From Streptomyces fradiae ATCC 10745 = DSM 40063 (GTDB lineage Bacteria > Actinomycetota > Actinomycetes > Streptomycetales > Streptomycetaceae), in contig NZ_CP023696.1 in the NCBI RefSeq assembly GCF_008704425.1, forward strand, positions 5,744,501 to 5,808,500: a stretch of DNA of 64,000 nt. Reading direction: 5' to 3'. The position numbers and the translations under genes are program-made. Below the pieces are notes generated by a model. It saw only the letters and a list, made by a program, of their open reading frames with translations. It made no database searches and was not told the origin of the DNA. Shown here piece after piece: positions 38,883-47,089 of the stretch (the first letter of the stretch is position 1; the number at the start of each line of letters is the position of its first letter).

Positions 38883-40345
38883 CGGCCGCGCACCCGGCGG
38901 CCCCGAGGCCGTCCGCGCCCTCCGTGTCCCCCGCGCCCCCCACCACCGTGCGGATCGACGGCCTCGCCACCGACGTGCTCCTCCCCACCGGGCCCGGACC
39001 GCACCCCGCCGTCCTCGTCCGCACCCCCTACGACCGGCGCTCCCACACGGCCGAGCTCGCCGCGTGGGCCGCGCACGGCTTCGCCGCCCTCGCCCAGGAC
39101 GTGCGCGGCCGGTACGGCTCACGCGGCGACTGGCGCCCCTACGGCGACCACGAGTCCCGCGACGCCGCCACCACCCTGCGCTGGGTCCGCGACCAGCCGT
39201 GGAGCGACGGACGGGCCGTCGCCGCCGGGGCGTCCTACGCCGCGTACTGCGCCCTCGCCGCCCCCGGCGCCGACGCCGTCCTCGCCGCCGTGCCCGCCCT
39301 CGGACCCGCCGAGACCGCCCGCGAACCCACCGGACCCGAACGGCTCCACGCCCGCGCCGGCTGGTGGACCGCCCACGGCCGGGGCCGCGCCTCCACGGCC
39401 GCCGCCCCGCCCGACCTGCGCCGGCTCCCCGTGCGGGCCCTCCTCGACACCCCCGGCTGGGCCGCCCTGTGGGACGCCCCCCGCCGCCCGCCGCGCACCG
39501 GCGACGTGCCGCTCCTGGCGGTCGGCGGCACCCGCGACCCGTTCGCGGAGGACACCGTACGGCTGTGGCGCGGCTGGCGCGGCCCCGCCCGGCTGCTGCT
39601 CGGCCCCTGGGGCCACGGCCTCACCGCCGACCCCGCGCCGGAGGCCCGGCCCGCCCACCGCGTCCCCCTCGGGCGGCTGTACACGCGCTGGGCGCACGCC
39701 GCCCTCGCGGGCGCCCTCCACGGGCACCGGGCGGCCGTCGGGCTCGGCGACAGCGACCACTGGTACGCCCTGCCCGACCCGGCCGGGGCCGCCCTCTACC
39801 GCTTCGGCGACCCGGCGGGCCTGCGGCTGCTGCACGGCGCCGAGTTCACCGCCGACCCCGAGCACCCCGTGCGCTCCGACGACCTCGCCGTCCCCGCCCG
39901 CACCCCCGCCGACCGCTGCCTCCTCGCCGGGCCGCCGCTGCCCCGCCCCCTCGACCTGCTCGGCCCCGCCGAGGTTCGGCTCGACGCCACCGCCGACACC
40001 CCGTCCGCCGACTGGGCCGTCCGCCTCGTCGCGCTCACCCCCGACGGCCACGCCCGCCCCCTCGCCACCGGCGTCGTGCGCCGCACCCGGCCGGGCCCCT
40101 TCACCGTGCCGCTCGGCCACCTCGCCCGCCGCCTCGACGCGGGGACCCGCCTGCGCGTCGAGGTCGCCGGCCACCACTTCCCCGCCCACGCCCGCAACCC
40201 GCACACCGGCGAGGACCCGGTCACCGCGACCCGCCTCACCGCCTCGCGGCGCACCGTGCGCCCCTCCGGCAGCCACCTGCGGCTGCCCGCCGTGCCCCGC
40301 GCCCGGCTGCACCGGGCCGACCCCCTACAGGAGATACCGACGTGA
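38879..40345 (+). CDS. CocE/NonD-type alpha/beta hydrolase (peptidase S15 family)
   Basis: Serine hydrolase of 488 residues. The N-terminal alpha/beta domain contains VLVRTPYDRRSHT and AQDVRGRYGSRGDWRPYGDH, both typical of CocE/X-Pro dipeptidyl-peptidases. The nucleophile elbow is VAAGASYAAYCALAA (Ser about residue 119). The acid/base part is LLAVGGTRDPF and LLGPWGHG. A C-terminal jelly-roll domain follows (LLGPAEVRLDATADTPSADW). It overlaps genes on both sides, so it is a core member of the RiPP operon. S15 enzymes release Xaa-Pro dipeptides or hydrolyse esters; here trimming or release of the modified peptide is plausible. No other protease gene is present in the cluster. No signal peptide is seen. 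Confidence 0.82.
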   Translation: MTAAHPAAPRPSAPSVSPAPPTTVRIDGLATDVLLPTGPGPHPAVLVRTPYDRRSHTAELAAWAAHGFAALAQDVRGRYGSRGDWRPYGDHESRDAATTLRWVRDQPWSDGRAVAAGASYAAYCALAAPGADAVLAAVPALGPAETAREPTGPERLHARAGWWTAHGRGRASTAAAPPDLRRLPVRALLDTPGWAALWDAPRRPPRTGDVPLLAVGGTRDPFAEDTVRLWRGWRGPARLLLGPWGHGLTADPAPEARPAHRVPLGRLYTRWAHAALAGALHGHRAAVGLGDSDHWYALPDPAGAALYRFGDPAGLRLLHGAEFTADPEHPVRSDDLAVPARTPADRCLLAGPPLPRPLDLLGPAEVRLDATADTPSADWAVRLVALTPDGHARPLATGVVRRTRPGPFTVPLGHLARRLDAGTRLRVEVAGHHFPAHARNPHTGEDPVTATRLTASRRTVRPSGSHLRLPAVPRARLHRADPLQEIPT

Positions 40346-41709
40346 GCAGCGCCCTGGACATCGAGTCGCTGGTCGACCCCGTCTGCGGCATCGTCCGCGA
40401 GGTCGCGCCCGTACCGCACCCCGACGGCGCCCCGCCCCGCTACACGGCCGTGACCGCCGACGTCGCCGACGCCCGCCGGTTCGGGGCCTGGCCCGCCGAC
40501 CGGGTCTCCCTCGGCACCACGTTCGGCGACCCCGAGGGCGCCCGGATCGCCGCCGTGGCGGAGGCCGTGGAGCGCTACTGCGGCAACCGGCTGCCCCCGC
40601 CCGGCCACCCCGGCGCCCCCGTCCGCGCGACCGCCGCCGAACTCGCCGGGCGCGGCGAGCGGCTGTACGGACCCGGCGACCTCCCCGCGTACGCCCCCTG
40701 GCAGTACGACCGGCCCGGCTTCCCCTACCGGCCCCTCACCCCCGACACGCCGGCCCTGTGGGCCCGCGCCACCGAGGACGGTGCCGACTGCTGGGTGCCG
40801 GTCGCCCTCAGCCACCTCAACTGGCGCCAGGGGTCCTTGCGCTCGCTGCCCCGCACCCACCACCTCAACTACGCGGGCATCGCCACCGGCCAGGGCCTCG
40901 ACGACGCCGTCGAGCGCGGTCTGCTGGAGGTCGTGGAGCGCGACGCGCTCGAACTGTGGTGGCACCTCGACGGACCCACGCGCGGCATCGACCCGGCGAG
41001 CGTCCCCGGCCTCGACCGGGACCTCGAGGGGACCGGCCTGGACGTGGCCCTGGTGGAGATGCCGTCCGAGTTCGCGCCGTGCGTCGCCGCGCTCGTCCAC
41101 GACCCGGCGACCGGCATCCACGCCGCCGGATTCGCCTGCCGCCACGACCCCGCCGAGGCCGCCCGCAAGGCCGTCCTGGAGGCCGTCCACACCTGGGTGT
41201 TCACCCAGGGCGCCACCGAGCCGGACGGCTGGGTGTTCCGCGCCATCGAGACGGGCCTCCTCGCGCGCGGCCTCTACCTCGACCACCGCGCCGACCGCCG
41301 CTACCTCGACGCCTGCGGCGAGGACTTCGCCGCCGTCCGCGACCTCGGTGCCCACGTGCAGGTCTGGCTCGACCCGCGCATGGCCCCCTACGCCCGCCGG
41401 TTCACCGCGCCCGCCCTGGGCACCGTCCCCGTCCAGGACCTCGCCCCCGGCGGCCCCGAGACCCTGCGCGCCCGCCTCGCCGAACGCGGCCACCGCGTCA
41501 TCACCCTCGACCTCACCACCGAGGACGTCGCCGAGACCCCGCTGCGGGTCGCCCGCGTCCTCGTCTCCGGCCTCGTGCCCAACGCCCCGGCCGCCTTCGC
41601 CTACCTGGGCTGCCCGCGCTTCGCGGACGCCGCCCTCGAGCGCGGCTGGCGCGACCGGCCGCCCACCGCTCCGGGCGACTTCACCCTCGCCCCGCCCCCG
41701 CACATGTGA
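40342..41709 (+). CDS. YcaO-domain cyclodehydratase (TOMM class)
   Basis: ATP-dependent enzyme of 455 residues that installs azolines in peptides by phosphorylating the backbone amide. YcaO ATP-site elements are visible: GARIAAVAEAVERYCGN (about residues 74-90), NYAGIATGQGLDDAVERGLL followed by EVVERDALELWWH (about residues 175-208), and EAARKAVLEAVHTWVF. The C-terminus ends FTLAPPPHM, Pro-rich but not a strict PxPxP. The start GTG 40342 overlaps the hydrolase stop and follows AGGAG. With the Ocin-ThiF partner it should form the cyclodehydratase; since the precursor lacks Cys, oxazolines from Ser/Thr are expected. Thioamidation is unlikely because no TfuA gene is present. Confidence 0.9.
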   Translation: MSSALDIESLVDPVCGIVREVAPVPHPDGAPPRYTAVTADVADARRFGAWPADRVSLGTTFGDPEGARIAAVAEAVERYCGNRLPPPGHPGAPVRATAAELAGRGERLYGPGDLPAYAPWQYDRPGFPYRPLTPDTPALWARATEDGADCWVPVALSHLNWRQGSLRSLPRTHHLNYAGIATGQGLDDAVERGLLEVVERDALELWWHLDGPTRGIDPASVPGLDRDLEGTGLDVALVEMPSEFAPCVAALVHDPATGIHAAGFACRHDPAEAARKAVLEAVHTWVFTQGATEPDGWVFRAIETGLLARGLYLDHRADRRYLDACGEDFAAVRDLGAHVQVWLDPRMAPYARRFTAPALGTVPVQDLAPGGPETLRARLAERGHRVITLDLTTEDVAETPLRVARVLVSGLVPNAPAAFAYLGCPRFADAALERGWRDRPPTAPGDFTLAPPPHM

Positions 41710-41717
41710 GGCCCGCC

Positions 41718-43130
41718 GTGTCCTCCGAACCCGCCGGCTCCCGCGCCTCCTCCACGTCCCGCGCCTCCTCCGCCTCCTTCATGTCCCCCGCCCCCCGCGC
41801 CCTCCCGGGCCGCTCGCCGGTCTCCGTCGCCCTGTCCCTCGCCCGCTCCGGCCGGGTGCCCGGCCCGCGCTTTCCCGCCGGGCCGCAGACCACGCCCTGG
41901 CCGGGCCCCGCCCTGCCCGTACCGGGCCCGCTCGACCGGCTGCTGCGCCGCTCCCTGGCGGGCGGCAGACTGCGTCCCGCCGCGTCCGCCGGGGCGCTGC
42001 ACCCCGTCAACGCCCACCTGCTGCTGGGCGCGGGCACGGGGCTGCCGCCCGGGAGGTACGCGTACCAGCCCGTCACGCACCGGCTGCACCCGCGCGGCGC
42101 CGTCGACGGGAACGTGCCGCCCGGCGCCCTGGCGGTCCTGACCGTCACGGCCCGGCGGACCGTGTCCCAGTACGGCCACCGCGGCTGGCCGCTGCTCCTC
42201 CTGGACACCGGCCACGCCGCCGCCGCGCTCGTCCTCGCCGGGGCGCCCGCCTGGTGCCCCGACGCGGACGGCGCCCTCCTCGCGGCCGCCGCCGGGCTGC
42301 CGTCCGGCCGGTGCGGCGAACACGCCCTGGCGGCCGTGCGGCTGACGCCCGGCCCGGAGGACGCCCTCGCCTGGTGGGCCGCCCGCCCGCCGGGCGCCCC
42401 GCCCCCGCCGGACGCCCACCCCGCGCCGCCCGTCCTGCGGCACGCGTGGGACGTGCTGGACGCCCTGACGGCGCCCGCCCGCGGCCGTGCGGTGCCGGCC
42501 GCGCGGCGGCGCGGGGGCGCGCCGTACCCGGACGCCGTCTGGCGGGCGCCGGGCGCGGCCGTACCGCCCGAGGCCGGGACGGGGCCGGACGGGGCGGAGG
42601 CGGGGCCGGACGGGGCGGAGGCGGTGGCCGCCCGGCGCAGCGCGCAGCCGCCGTTCCCGGGCGTCCCGGACGAGACGCGGCTCGCCGCCGTCGCACGCGC
42701 CGCCGCGGCCGCCGCCGCGGCCGCGCACCCCCCGCGTGGCCGCGCCACCGGGGCCCCCGCCGGGGCGACCGCCGGGGCGACCGCCACCACCGCCGGCCCG
42801 GCGCTCGCCTGGGACCTCGTACGGGCCGACGCCCCCGGCGCGCCCCGCCGCGCCGAGGACCTCGCCCGCCGCGCCGCCGGGCAGGCGTGGCTGACCCGCA
42901 CCGGGGCGCTGCTGCTCGCCCACGGCTGCCCGGACGACGCCGGCCCCGCGCACGTACGCCACGCCCACCTCACCGCCGGGTACGCCGTCGGCGCCGCCCA
43001 GGCCACCGCCGCCCGGCTCGGCCTGGCCTCCCGCCCCGTCGGGTCCTGGCAGCACGGACCCGGCGGCCCCGCGCACCTCGTCCACGCCCTGGCGCTGGGC
43101 ACCGCCACCGAAGGGAACAGCCCCCGATGA
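41718..43130 (+). CDS. SagB-type dehydrogenase (azoline oxidase)
   Basis: FMN-dependent dehydrogenase of 470 residues expected to oxidise azolines to azoles. The N-terminal half has the SagB pattern LRPAASAGALHPVNAHLLLG followed by GLPPGRYAYQPVTHRLHPRG. The C-terminal half is a second nitroreductase-like unit (AWDLVRADAP; HLTAGYAVGAAQATAARLGL). The halves are joined by a Gly/Ala/Pro-rich linker of about 100 residues with a GPDGAEAGPDGAEA duplication. The start GTG 41718 follows the YcaO gene by 8 bp; the first about 30 residues are Ser/Ala-rich. It overlaps the transporter gene (ATGA). Presence of a dehydrogenase implies that at least some rings become aromatic. Confidence 0.85.
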   Translation: MSSEPAGSRASSTSRASSASFMSPAPRALPGRSPVSVALSLARSGRVPGPRFPAGPQTTPWPGPALPVPGPLDRLLRRSLAGGRLRPAASAGALHPVNAHLLLGAGTGLPPGRYAYQPVTHRLHPRGAVDGNVPPGALAVLTVTARRTVSQYGHRGWPLLLLDTGHAAAALVLAGAPAWCPDADGALLAAAAGLPSGRCGEHALAAVRLTPGPEDALAWWAARPPGAPPPPDAHPAPPVLRHAWDVLDALTAPARGRAVPAARRRGGAPYPDAVWRAPGAAVPPEAGTGPDGAEAGPDGAEAVAARRSAQPPFPGVPDETRLAAVARAAAAAAAAAHPPRGRATGAPAGATAGATATTAGPALAWDLVRADAPGAPRRAEDLARRAAGQAWLTRTGALLLAHGCPDDAGPAHVRHAHLTAGYAVGAAQATAARLGLASRPVGSWQHGPGGPAHLVHALALGTATEGNSPR

Positions 43131-44860
43131 TGCTCCACCCGGAGCTGCTGCGCGCCGCCCGGACCGCCCGCCGGCCCCTCCTCGGCGCCACCGCGCTCCT
43201 CGCCGCCGTCACCGCCACCCACCTGGCCCAGGCCGTCCTCCTCGCCGTCGCGCTCGCCCGCATCGCGCGCGGCGAGACGGCCGCCCTGCCGCCCGTCCTC
43301 GGCGGCGTCCTCGCCGCCGTGGCCGTACGGGCGCTCCTCGGCCGCCTCCAGCGCGCACTCGCCGCCCGCGCGGGCGCCCGCGTCCGCACCGACCTGCGCG
43401 ACGCCCTCCTCGGCCGGCTCGGCGCCCTCGGACCCGCGCGCGGCGCCGGCGACCGGGCCGGCGCGGTGCGCGCCACGCTCGTCGACGGCGTCGAGGGCGT
43501 CGACGCGTACGTCTCCCGCTACCTGCCGCAGTTCCTCGTCACCTGCGCCGCCCCGCCGCTGCTCCTGCTGGCCGTCGCCGCCGTGGAGCCGTACGCCGTC
43601 CTCGCCCTCGCCCCGGCCCTCCTCCTCGCGCTGTTCGCGCCCCGCTGGTGGGACCGGCTCCTCGCCCGGCGCGGTCAGGAGCACTGGGGCTCGTACGAGG
43701 CGCTGGCCGCCGACTACCTGGAAGCCCTCCAGGGCATGCCCGCGCTGCGCGCCGCCGGCGCCGTCGCCCGCACCCGCGCCCGCCTCGGGGAGCGCTCGGC
43801 CGCGCTGCACCGGGCGACCGTCGCCAAGCTGCGGGTGTCGCTGGTCGACACGGGCATCACCGATCTCGCCGTGCAGGGCGGCACGGTCGCCGCCGCCCTC
43901 GTCGCCTGCGCCTCCGCCGCATCCGGCAGGACCGCCGCGACCGGCACCTACCTGGTGCTGATGCTGGCCTCCGAGTGCTTCCGGCCCGTCCGCGACCTCT
44001 CCCGCGAGTGGCACTCCGGCTACCTGGGCGTCTCGGCCGCCGACGGCATCGCCGCCCTGCGCACGGCCCGCCCGGCCGTCCCCGACGACGGCGTCGCCGA
44101 ACTGCCCGCCGGGACCCCGCCCGCCATCGCCTTCCACGACGTCCGCTACACCCATCCCGGTGCGGCCCGGCCCGCTCTGCGCGGGGTGACCTTCACCGCC
44201 GAGGCGGGGCGCACCACCGCGGTCGTCGGCCCGTCCGGCGCGGGCAAGTCCACCCTCCTCGCGCTGCTCCTGCGCCATGGGGACCCCGACGCGGGCCGCA
44301 TCACCCTGGACGGCACCGACCACACCGCGTACACCCTCGCCTCGCTGCGGCGCGGCATCGCGGTCGTGTCGCAGGAGACGTACCTGTTCCACGCCACCGT
44401 CGCGGAGAACCTGCGGCTCGCCCGGCCCGGCGCCACCGACCGGGAGCTGCGGGCCGCGGCCCGCGCGGCGGGCGTCCACGACGAGATCGCCGCCCTGCCC
44501 GACGGGTACGACACCCTGGTCGGCGAGCGCGGCGCCACCCTCTCCGGCGGCCAGCGCCAGCGCCTCGCCCTGGCGCGGGCGCTGCTCGCCGACGCCCCGG
44601 TGCTCGTCCTGGACGAGGCGACCAGCGCCGTCGACGAGCGCCGCGAGGCGCACATCGGCCGGGCCCTGCGGCGCGCCGCGCGCGGGCGCACCTGCCTGGT
44701 CGTCGCGCACCGGCTGGCGTCGGTGCGCGACGCCGACCGGATCGTCGTCCTGGACGGCGGCCGGGTGGAGGCGATCGGCACGCACGCCGCCCTCACGGAG
44801 CGCAGCGCGGTGTACGCCCGGCTCGTCGCGGCGGGCGGCACGGGGGAGGCGGCGGCATGA
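43127..44860 (+). CDS. ABC transporter, permease-ATPase fusion (CydD-like half)
   Basis: Exporter half-transporter of 577 residues. Six membrane helices occupy about residues 1-310 (LLGATALLAAVTATHLAQAV; FLVTCAAPPLLLLAVAAVEP). The ATPase follows, with Walker A VVGPSGAGKSTLLALLL (about residues 365-381), signature ATLSGGQRQRLALARALL, Walker B VLVLDEATSAVDER and the switch His in VVAHRLAS. The overall look is closest to CydD-like exporters, which form heterodimers. It overlaps both neighbours by 4 nt. With the following gene it would make a two-subunit pump for the modified peptide. There is no N-terminal C39 peptidase domain, so leader removal must be done by another enzyme. Confidence 0.87.
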   Translation: MMLHPELLRAARTARRPLLGATALLAAVTATHLAQAVLLAVALARIARGETAALPPVLGGVLAAVAVRALLGRLQRALAARAGARVRTDLRDALLGRLGALGPARGAGDRAGAVRATLVDGVEGVDAYVSRYLPQFLVTCAAPPLLLLAVAAVEPYAVLALAPALLLALFAPRWWDRLLARRGQEHWGSYEALAADYLEALQGMPALRAAGAVARTRARLGERSAALHRATVAKLRVSLVDTGITDLAVQGGTVAAALVACASAASGRTAATGTYLVLMLASECFRPVRDLSREWHSGYLGVSAADGIAALRTARPAVPDDGVAELPAGTPPAIAFHDVRYTHPGAARPALRGVTFTAEAGRTTAVVGPSGAGKSTLLALLLRHGDPDAGRITLDGTDHTAYTLASLRRGIAVVSQETYLFHATVAENLRLARPGATDRELRAAARAAGVHDEIAALPDGYDTLVGERGATLSGGQRQRLALARALLADAPVLVLDEATSAVDERREAHIGRALRRAARGRTCLVVAHRLASVRDADRIVVLDGGRVEAIGTHAALTERSAVYARLVAAGGTGEAAA

Positions 44861-47028
44861 CGCACCCGCCGTACGGCACCCCGCCGCGGGCCGGGCACGG
44901 CGCCGCCCCGGACGGGCGGGGCGGCGCGGGGACGACGGACCGCCGGGAGGGCGACGCGCAGACGGCGAGGCACCGGGAGGGCCACGCGGACAGGGCGGAC
45001 CGCCGGGAGGACCACAGGGACACGATGGAGCACCTGGAAGGCGACACGGACATGGCGGACCGCCGGGAGGGCGACACGGACACGGCGGACCGCCGGGAGG
45101 GCGACACGGACACGATGGAGCACCTGGAGGGCGACCTGGGGGCGCGACGAGCCGACGGCCCGTTCCGGGACGCGTATCCGGACGGGGACGCGCGGCCGGA
45201 CGGGGACGCGCGTCCGGACCGGGGCAGCCCACCGGACCGCGGCACACTCCCGGACCCGGACCCGGACCCGGACCCGGGCGCCGGCGCCGGGGCGGAGGCG
45301 CCGCGCGGGGCCCTGCGGGCCCTGCTGCCGGTGCTGGGCGAGGACCGGGAGATGCGGTCCATGACCGTACGGACGTTCGCCGCGGCGCTCGTCGACCAGG
45401 CCGCGCTGGTCGCGCTGGTGACGCTGGCCGCGTACACGGTCGGCACGGCCGTCGCGCGCGGCGCACTGCCGGGGGCCGGCACCGTCGCCGCCCTGGTCGC
45501 CCTCGTCCTCGTCCGCGCGGTCGCGACCTGGCGCGAGATGGACCTCTCCCACGACCTCGCGTACCGGGTCCTCGCCGGCCTGCGCGTACGGGTCTTCGAC
45601 GGGCTGGCCCGCTCCGCGCCGGCCCGGATCGGGGGGCGGCGCAGCGGCGACCTCGCGGCGGCGGCGCTCGGGGACGTGGAGGCCCTGGAGTTCTTCTACG
45701 CCCACGCCGTGGCCCAGCTCGCCGCGTCCGCCGCGGTCTTCGCCGGCGGCTCCGTGGTGCTGGCGGCGGCCGACCCGGCGCTGCTCGCCGCGGTCGTGCC
45801 CGCCGCGGCGCTGCTGGCGGTGGTGCCCGTGCTGGACGCGCGGGGCCGGGCGGCGCGCGGTGCCCGTACCCGGCGCGCGGCGGCCGACCTGTCGGCGGAC
45901 GCGGTGGAGACGGTGGACGGGATGCCGGAACTCCTCGCGTTCGGGGCGCTGGACCGGCGCCGCGCGCGGCTGCGGGAGCGCGGTCGCCGCCTGGGCGACG
46001 CCCAGCGCGCCGAGGCGGCCTGGGAGTCGGGGGCCGCCGCGGTGCGGGACGTGCTGGTGGTCGCCGCCGTCGTGGGCGCCGTCGCCGTCGCCGCCCGTGC
46101 CCTGGCCGACGGGTCCGGCGGGTGGGCGCCGGCCGCGACGGCCCTCGCACTGGGCGTCCTGACGCCGGTCGCCGACGCCGCGGCGGCGCTCGGCCAGGCG
46201 GGCGGGCTGCGCGCGGCGGCCGGGCGGGTGGGCGCCGCCGTCCGCGCCGAGGCGGGCGCCCCACCGCCCGCCTCGCCCCGCCCGGTGCCGAGCGGGCCGC
46301 TGGCGGTGCGGCTGCGGGGGGTGCGTTTCGACTACGGCGCCGGGCGGCCCGTCCTCGACGGCCTGGACCTGACCGTGCGGGCAGGGGAGACGCTGGCGCT
46401 GGTCGGCGCCTCCGGGGCGGGCAAGTCGACGTGCGCGCACCTGCTGGCCCGCTTCTGGGACCCCGTGGAGGGCGCCGTCGAACTGGTCGGCGCGGACGGC
46501 CGCGCCGTGGACCTGCGGGACGTGGCCGACGCCGAACTGCGGCGCACCGTCGCGGTGGTCGGGCAGGACGCGCCGCTGTTCCACGGCACCCTCGCGGAGA
46601 ACCTGCGCCTCGCCGCGCCCGACGCGACCGACGCCGAACTGCGCGAGGCCGCCCGGCTGAGCGGGGTGGACCGGATCGCCGGCGCCCTGCCCGACGGGTA
46701 CGCGACGGCGGTGGGGGAGCGGGGCGCCACGCTCTCCGGCGGGCAGCGCTCGCGGGTCGCGCTGGCCCGCGCGCTGCTGGTCCGGCCCCGCGTGCTCGTG
46801 CTGGACGAGACGACCGCGCACCTCGACGCGGAGGGCGACGCCGAGCTGGCCGCGGCGCTGGCGGCCGCGTCGCGGGGCCGCACGACGCTGGTGATAGCCC
46901 ACCGCCCGGCGACCGTGCGCCGCGCGGACCGGATCGCCGTCCTGGAGGGCGGCCGGATCGCGGAGGAGGGCGGCTGGAGGGAACTGGCGGCCGGGGAGGG
47001 CGCGTTCACCCGCGTGCTGACGCGCTGA
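44857..47028 (+). CDS. ABC transporter, permease-ATPase fusion with His/Asp-rich repeat N-terminus
   Basis: Partner half-transporter of 723 residues, about 150 longer than its neighbour. The extra N-terminal part is hydrophilic and contains seven decapeptide repeats (residues 29-98) of the type RREGDTDTAD/HLEGDTDMAD, then PDGDAR and PDPDPD repeats. Six helices follow from about residue 165 (TFAAALVDQAALVALVTLAA). The ATPase has Walker A LVGASGAGKSTCAHLL, signature ATLSGGQRSRVALARALL and Walker B VLVLDETTAHLDAE, where the usual E-A-T/S is E-T-T. The strongly acidic, His-containing repeats could bind metal ions or be a length-variable disordered region. It is the last gene of the operon, followed by a terminator hairpin. 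Confidence 0.85.
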   Translation: MTHPPYGTPPRAGHGAAPDGRGGAGTTDRREGDAQTARHREGHADRADRREDHRDTMEHLEGDTDMADRREGDTDTADRREGDTDTMEHLEGDLGARRADGPFRDAYPDGDARPDGDARPDRGSPPDRGTLPDPDPDPDPGAGAGAEAPRGALRALLPVLGEDREMRSMTVRTFAAALVDQAALVALVTLAAYTVGTAVARGALPGAGTVAALVALVLVRAVATWREMDLSHDLAYRVLAGLRVRVFDGLARSAPARIGGRRSGDLAAAALGDVEALEFFYAHAVAQLAASAAVFAGGSVVLAAADPALLAAVVPAAALLAVVPVLDARGRAARGARTRRAAADLSADAVETVDGMPELLAFGALDRRRARLRERGRRLGDAQRAEAAWESGAAAVRDVLVVAAVVGAVAVAARALADGSGGWAPAATALALGVLTPVADAAAALGQAGGLRAAAGRVGAAVRAEAGAPPPASPRPVPSGPLAVRLRGVRFDYGAGRPVLDGLDLTVRAGETLALVGASGAGKSTCAHLLARFWDPVEGAVELVGADGRAVDLRDVADAELRRTVAVVGQDAPLFHGTLAENLRLAAPDATDAELREAARLSGVDRIAGALPDGYATAVGERGATLSGGQRSRVALARALLVRPRVLVLDETTAHLDAEGDAELAAALAAASRGRTTLVIAHRPATVRRADRIAVLEGGRIAEEGGWRELAAGEGAFTRVLTR
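44941..45150. repeat. 30-bp coding tandem repeat, seven copies
   Basis: Seven in-frame units encode decapeptides with consensus (R/H)(R/L)E(G/D)xxDxxx, including five His and many Asp/Glu. The best-conserved units (copies 4-7) differ by a few bases, so the array is probably young and prone to copy-number change. Confidence 0.8.
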
Positions 47029-47033
47029 GGAAG

Positions 47034-47064
47034 GCGGCCGGTCCGGGAGCCCCGGACCGGCCGC
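47034..47064. terminator. bidirectional terminator between the RiPP operon and the PucR gene
   Basis: Perfect 14-bp stem GCGGCCGGTCCGGG (47034-47047) / CCCGGACCGGCCGC (47051-47064) with a 3-nt loop, in the 61-bp gap between two convergent genes. Confidence 0.85.
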
Positions 47065-47089
47065 CCGGCCACGCGTGCCCGACGGGGCG

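Noticed and set aside
40342..41709. YcaO enzyme as a thioamide-forming enzyme
   Set aside because: No TfuA partner is present, whereas an Ocin-ThiF protein and SagB-type dehydrogenase point to azol(in)e formation.
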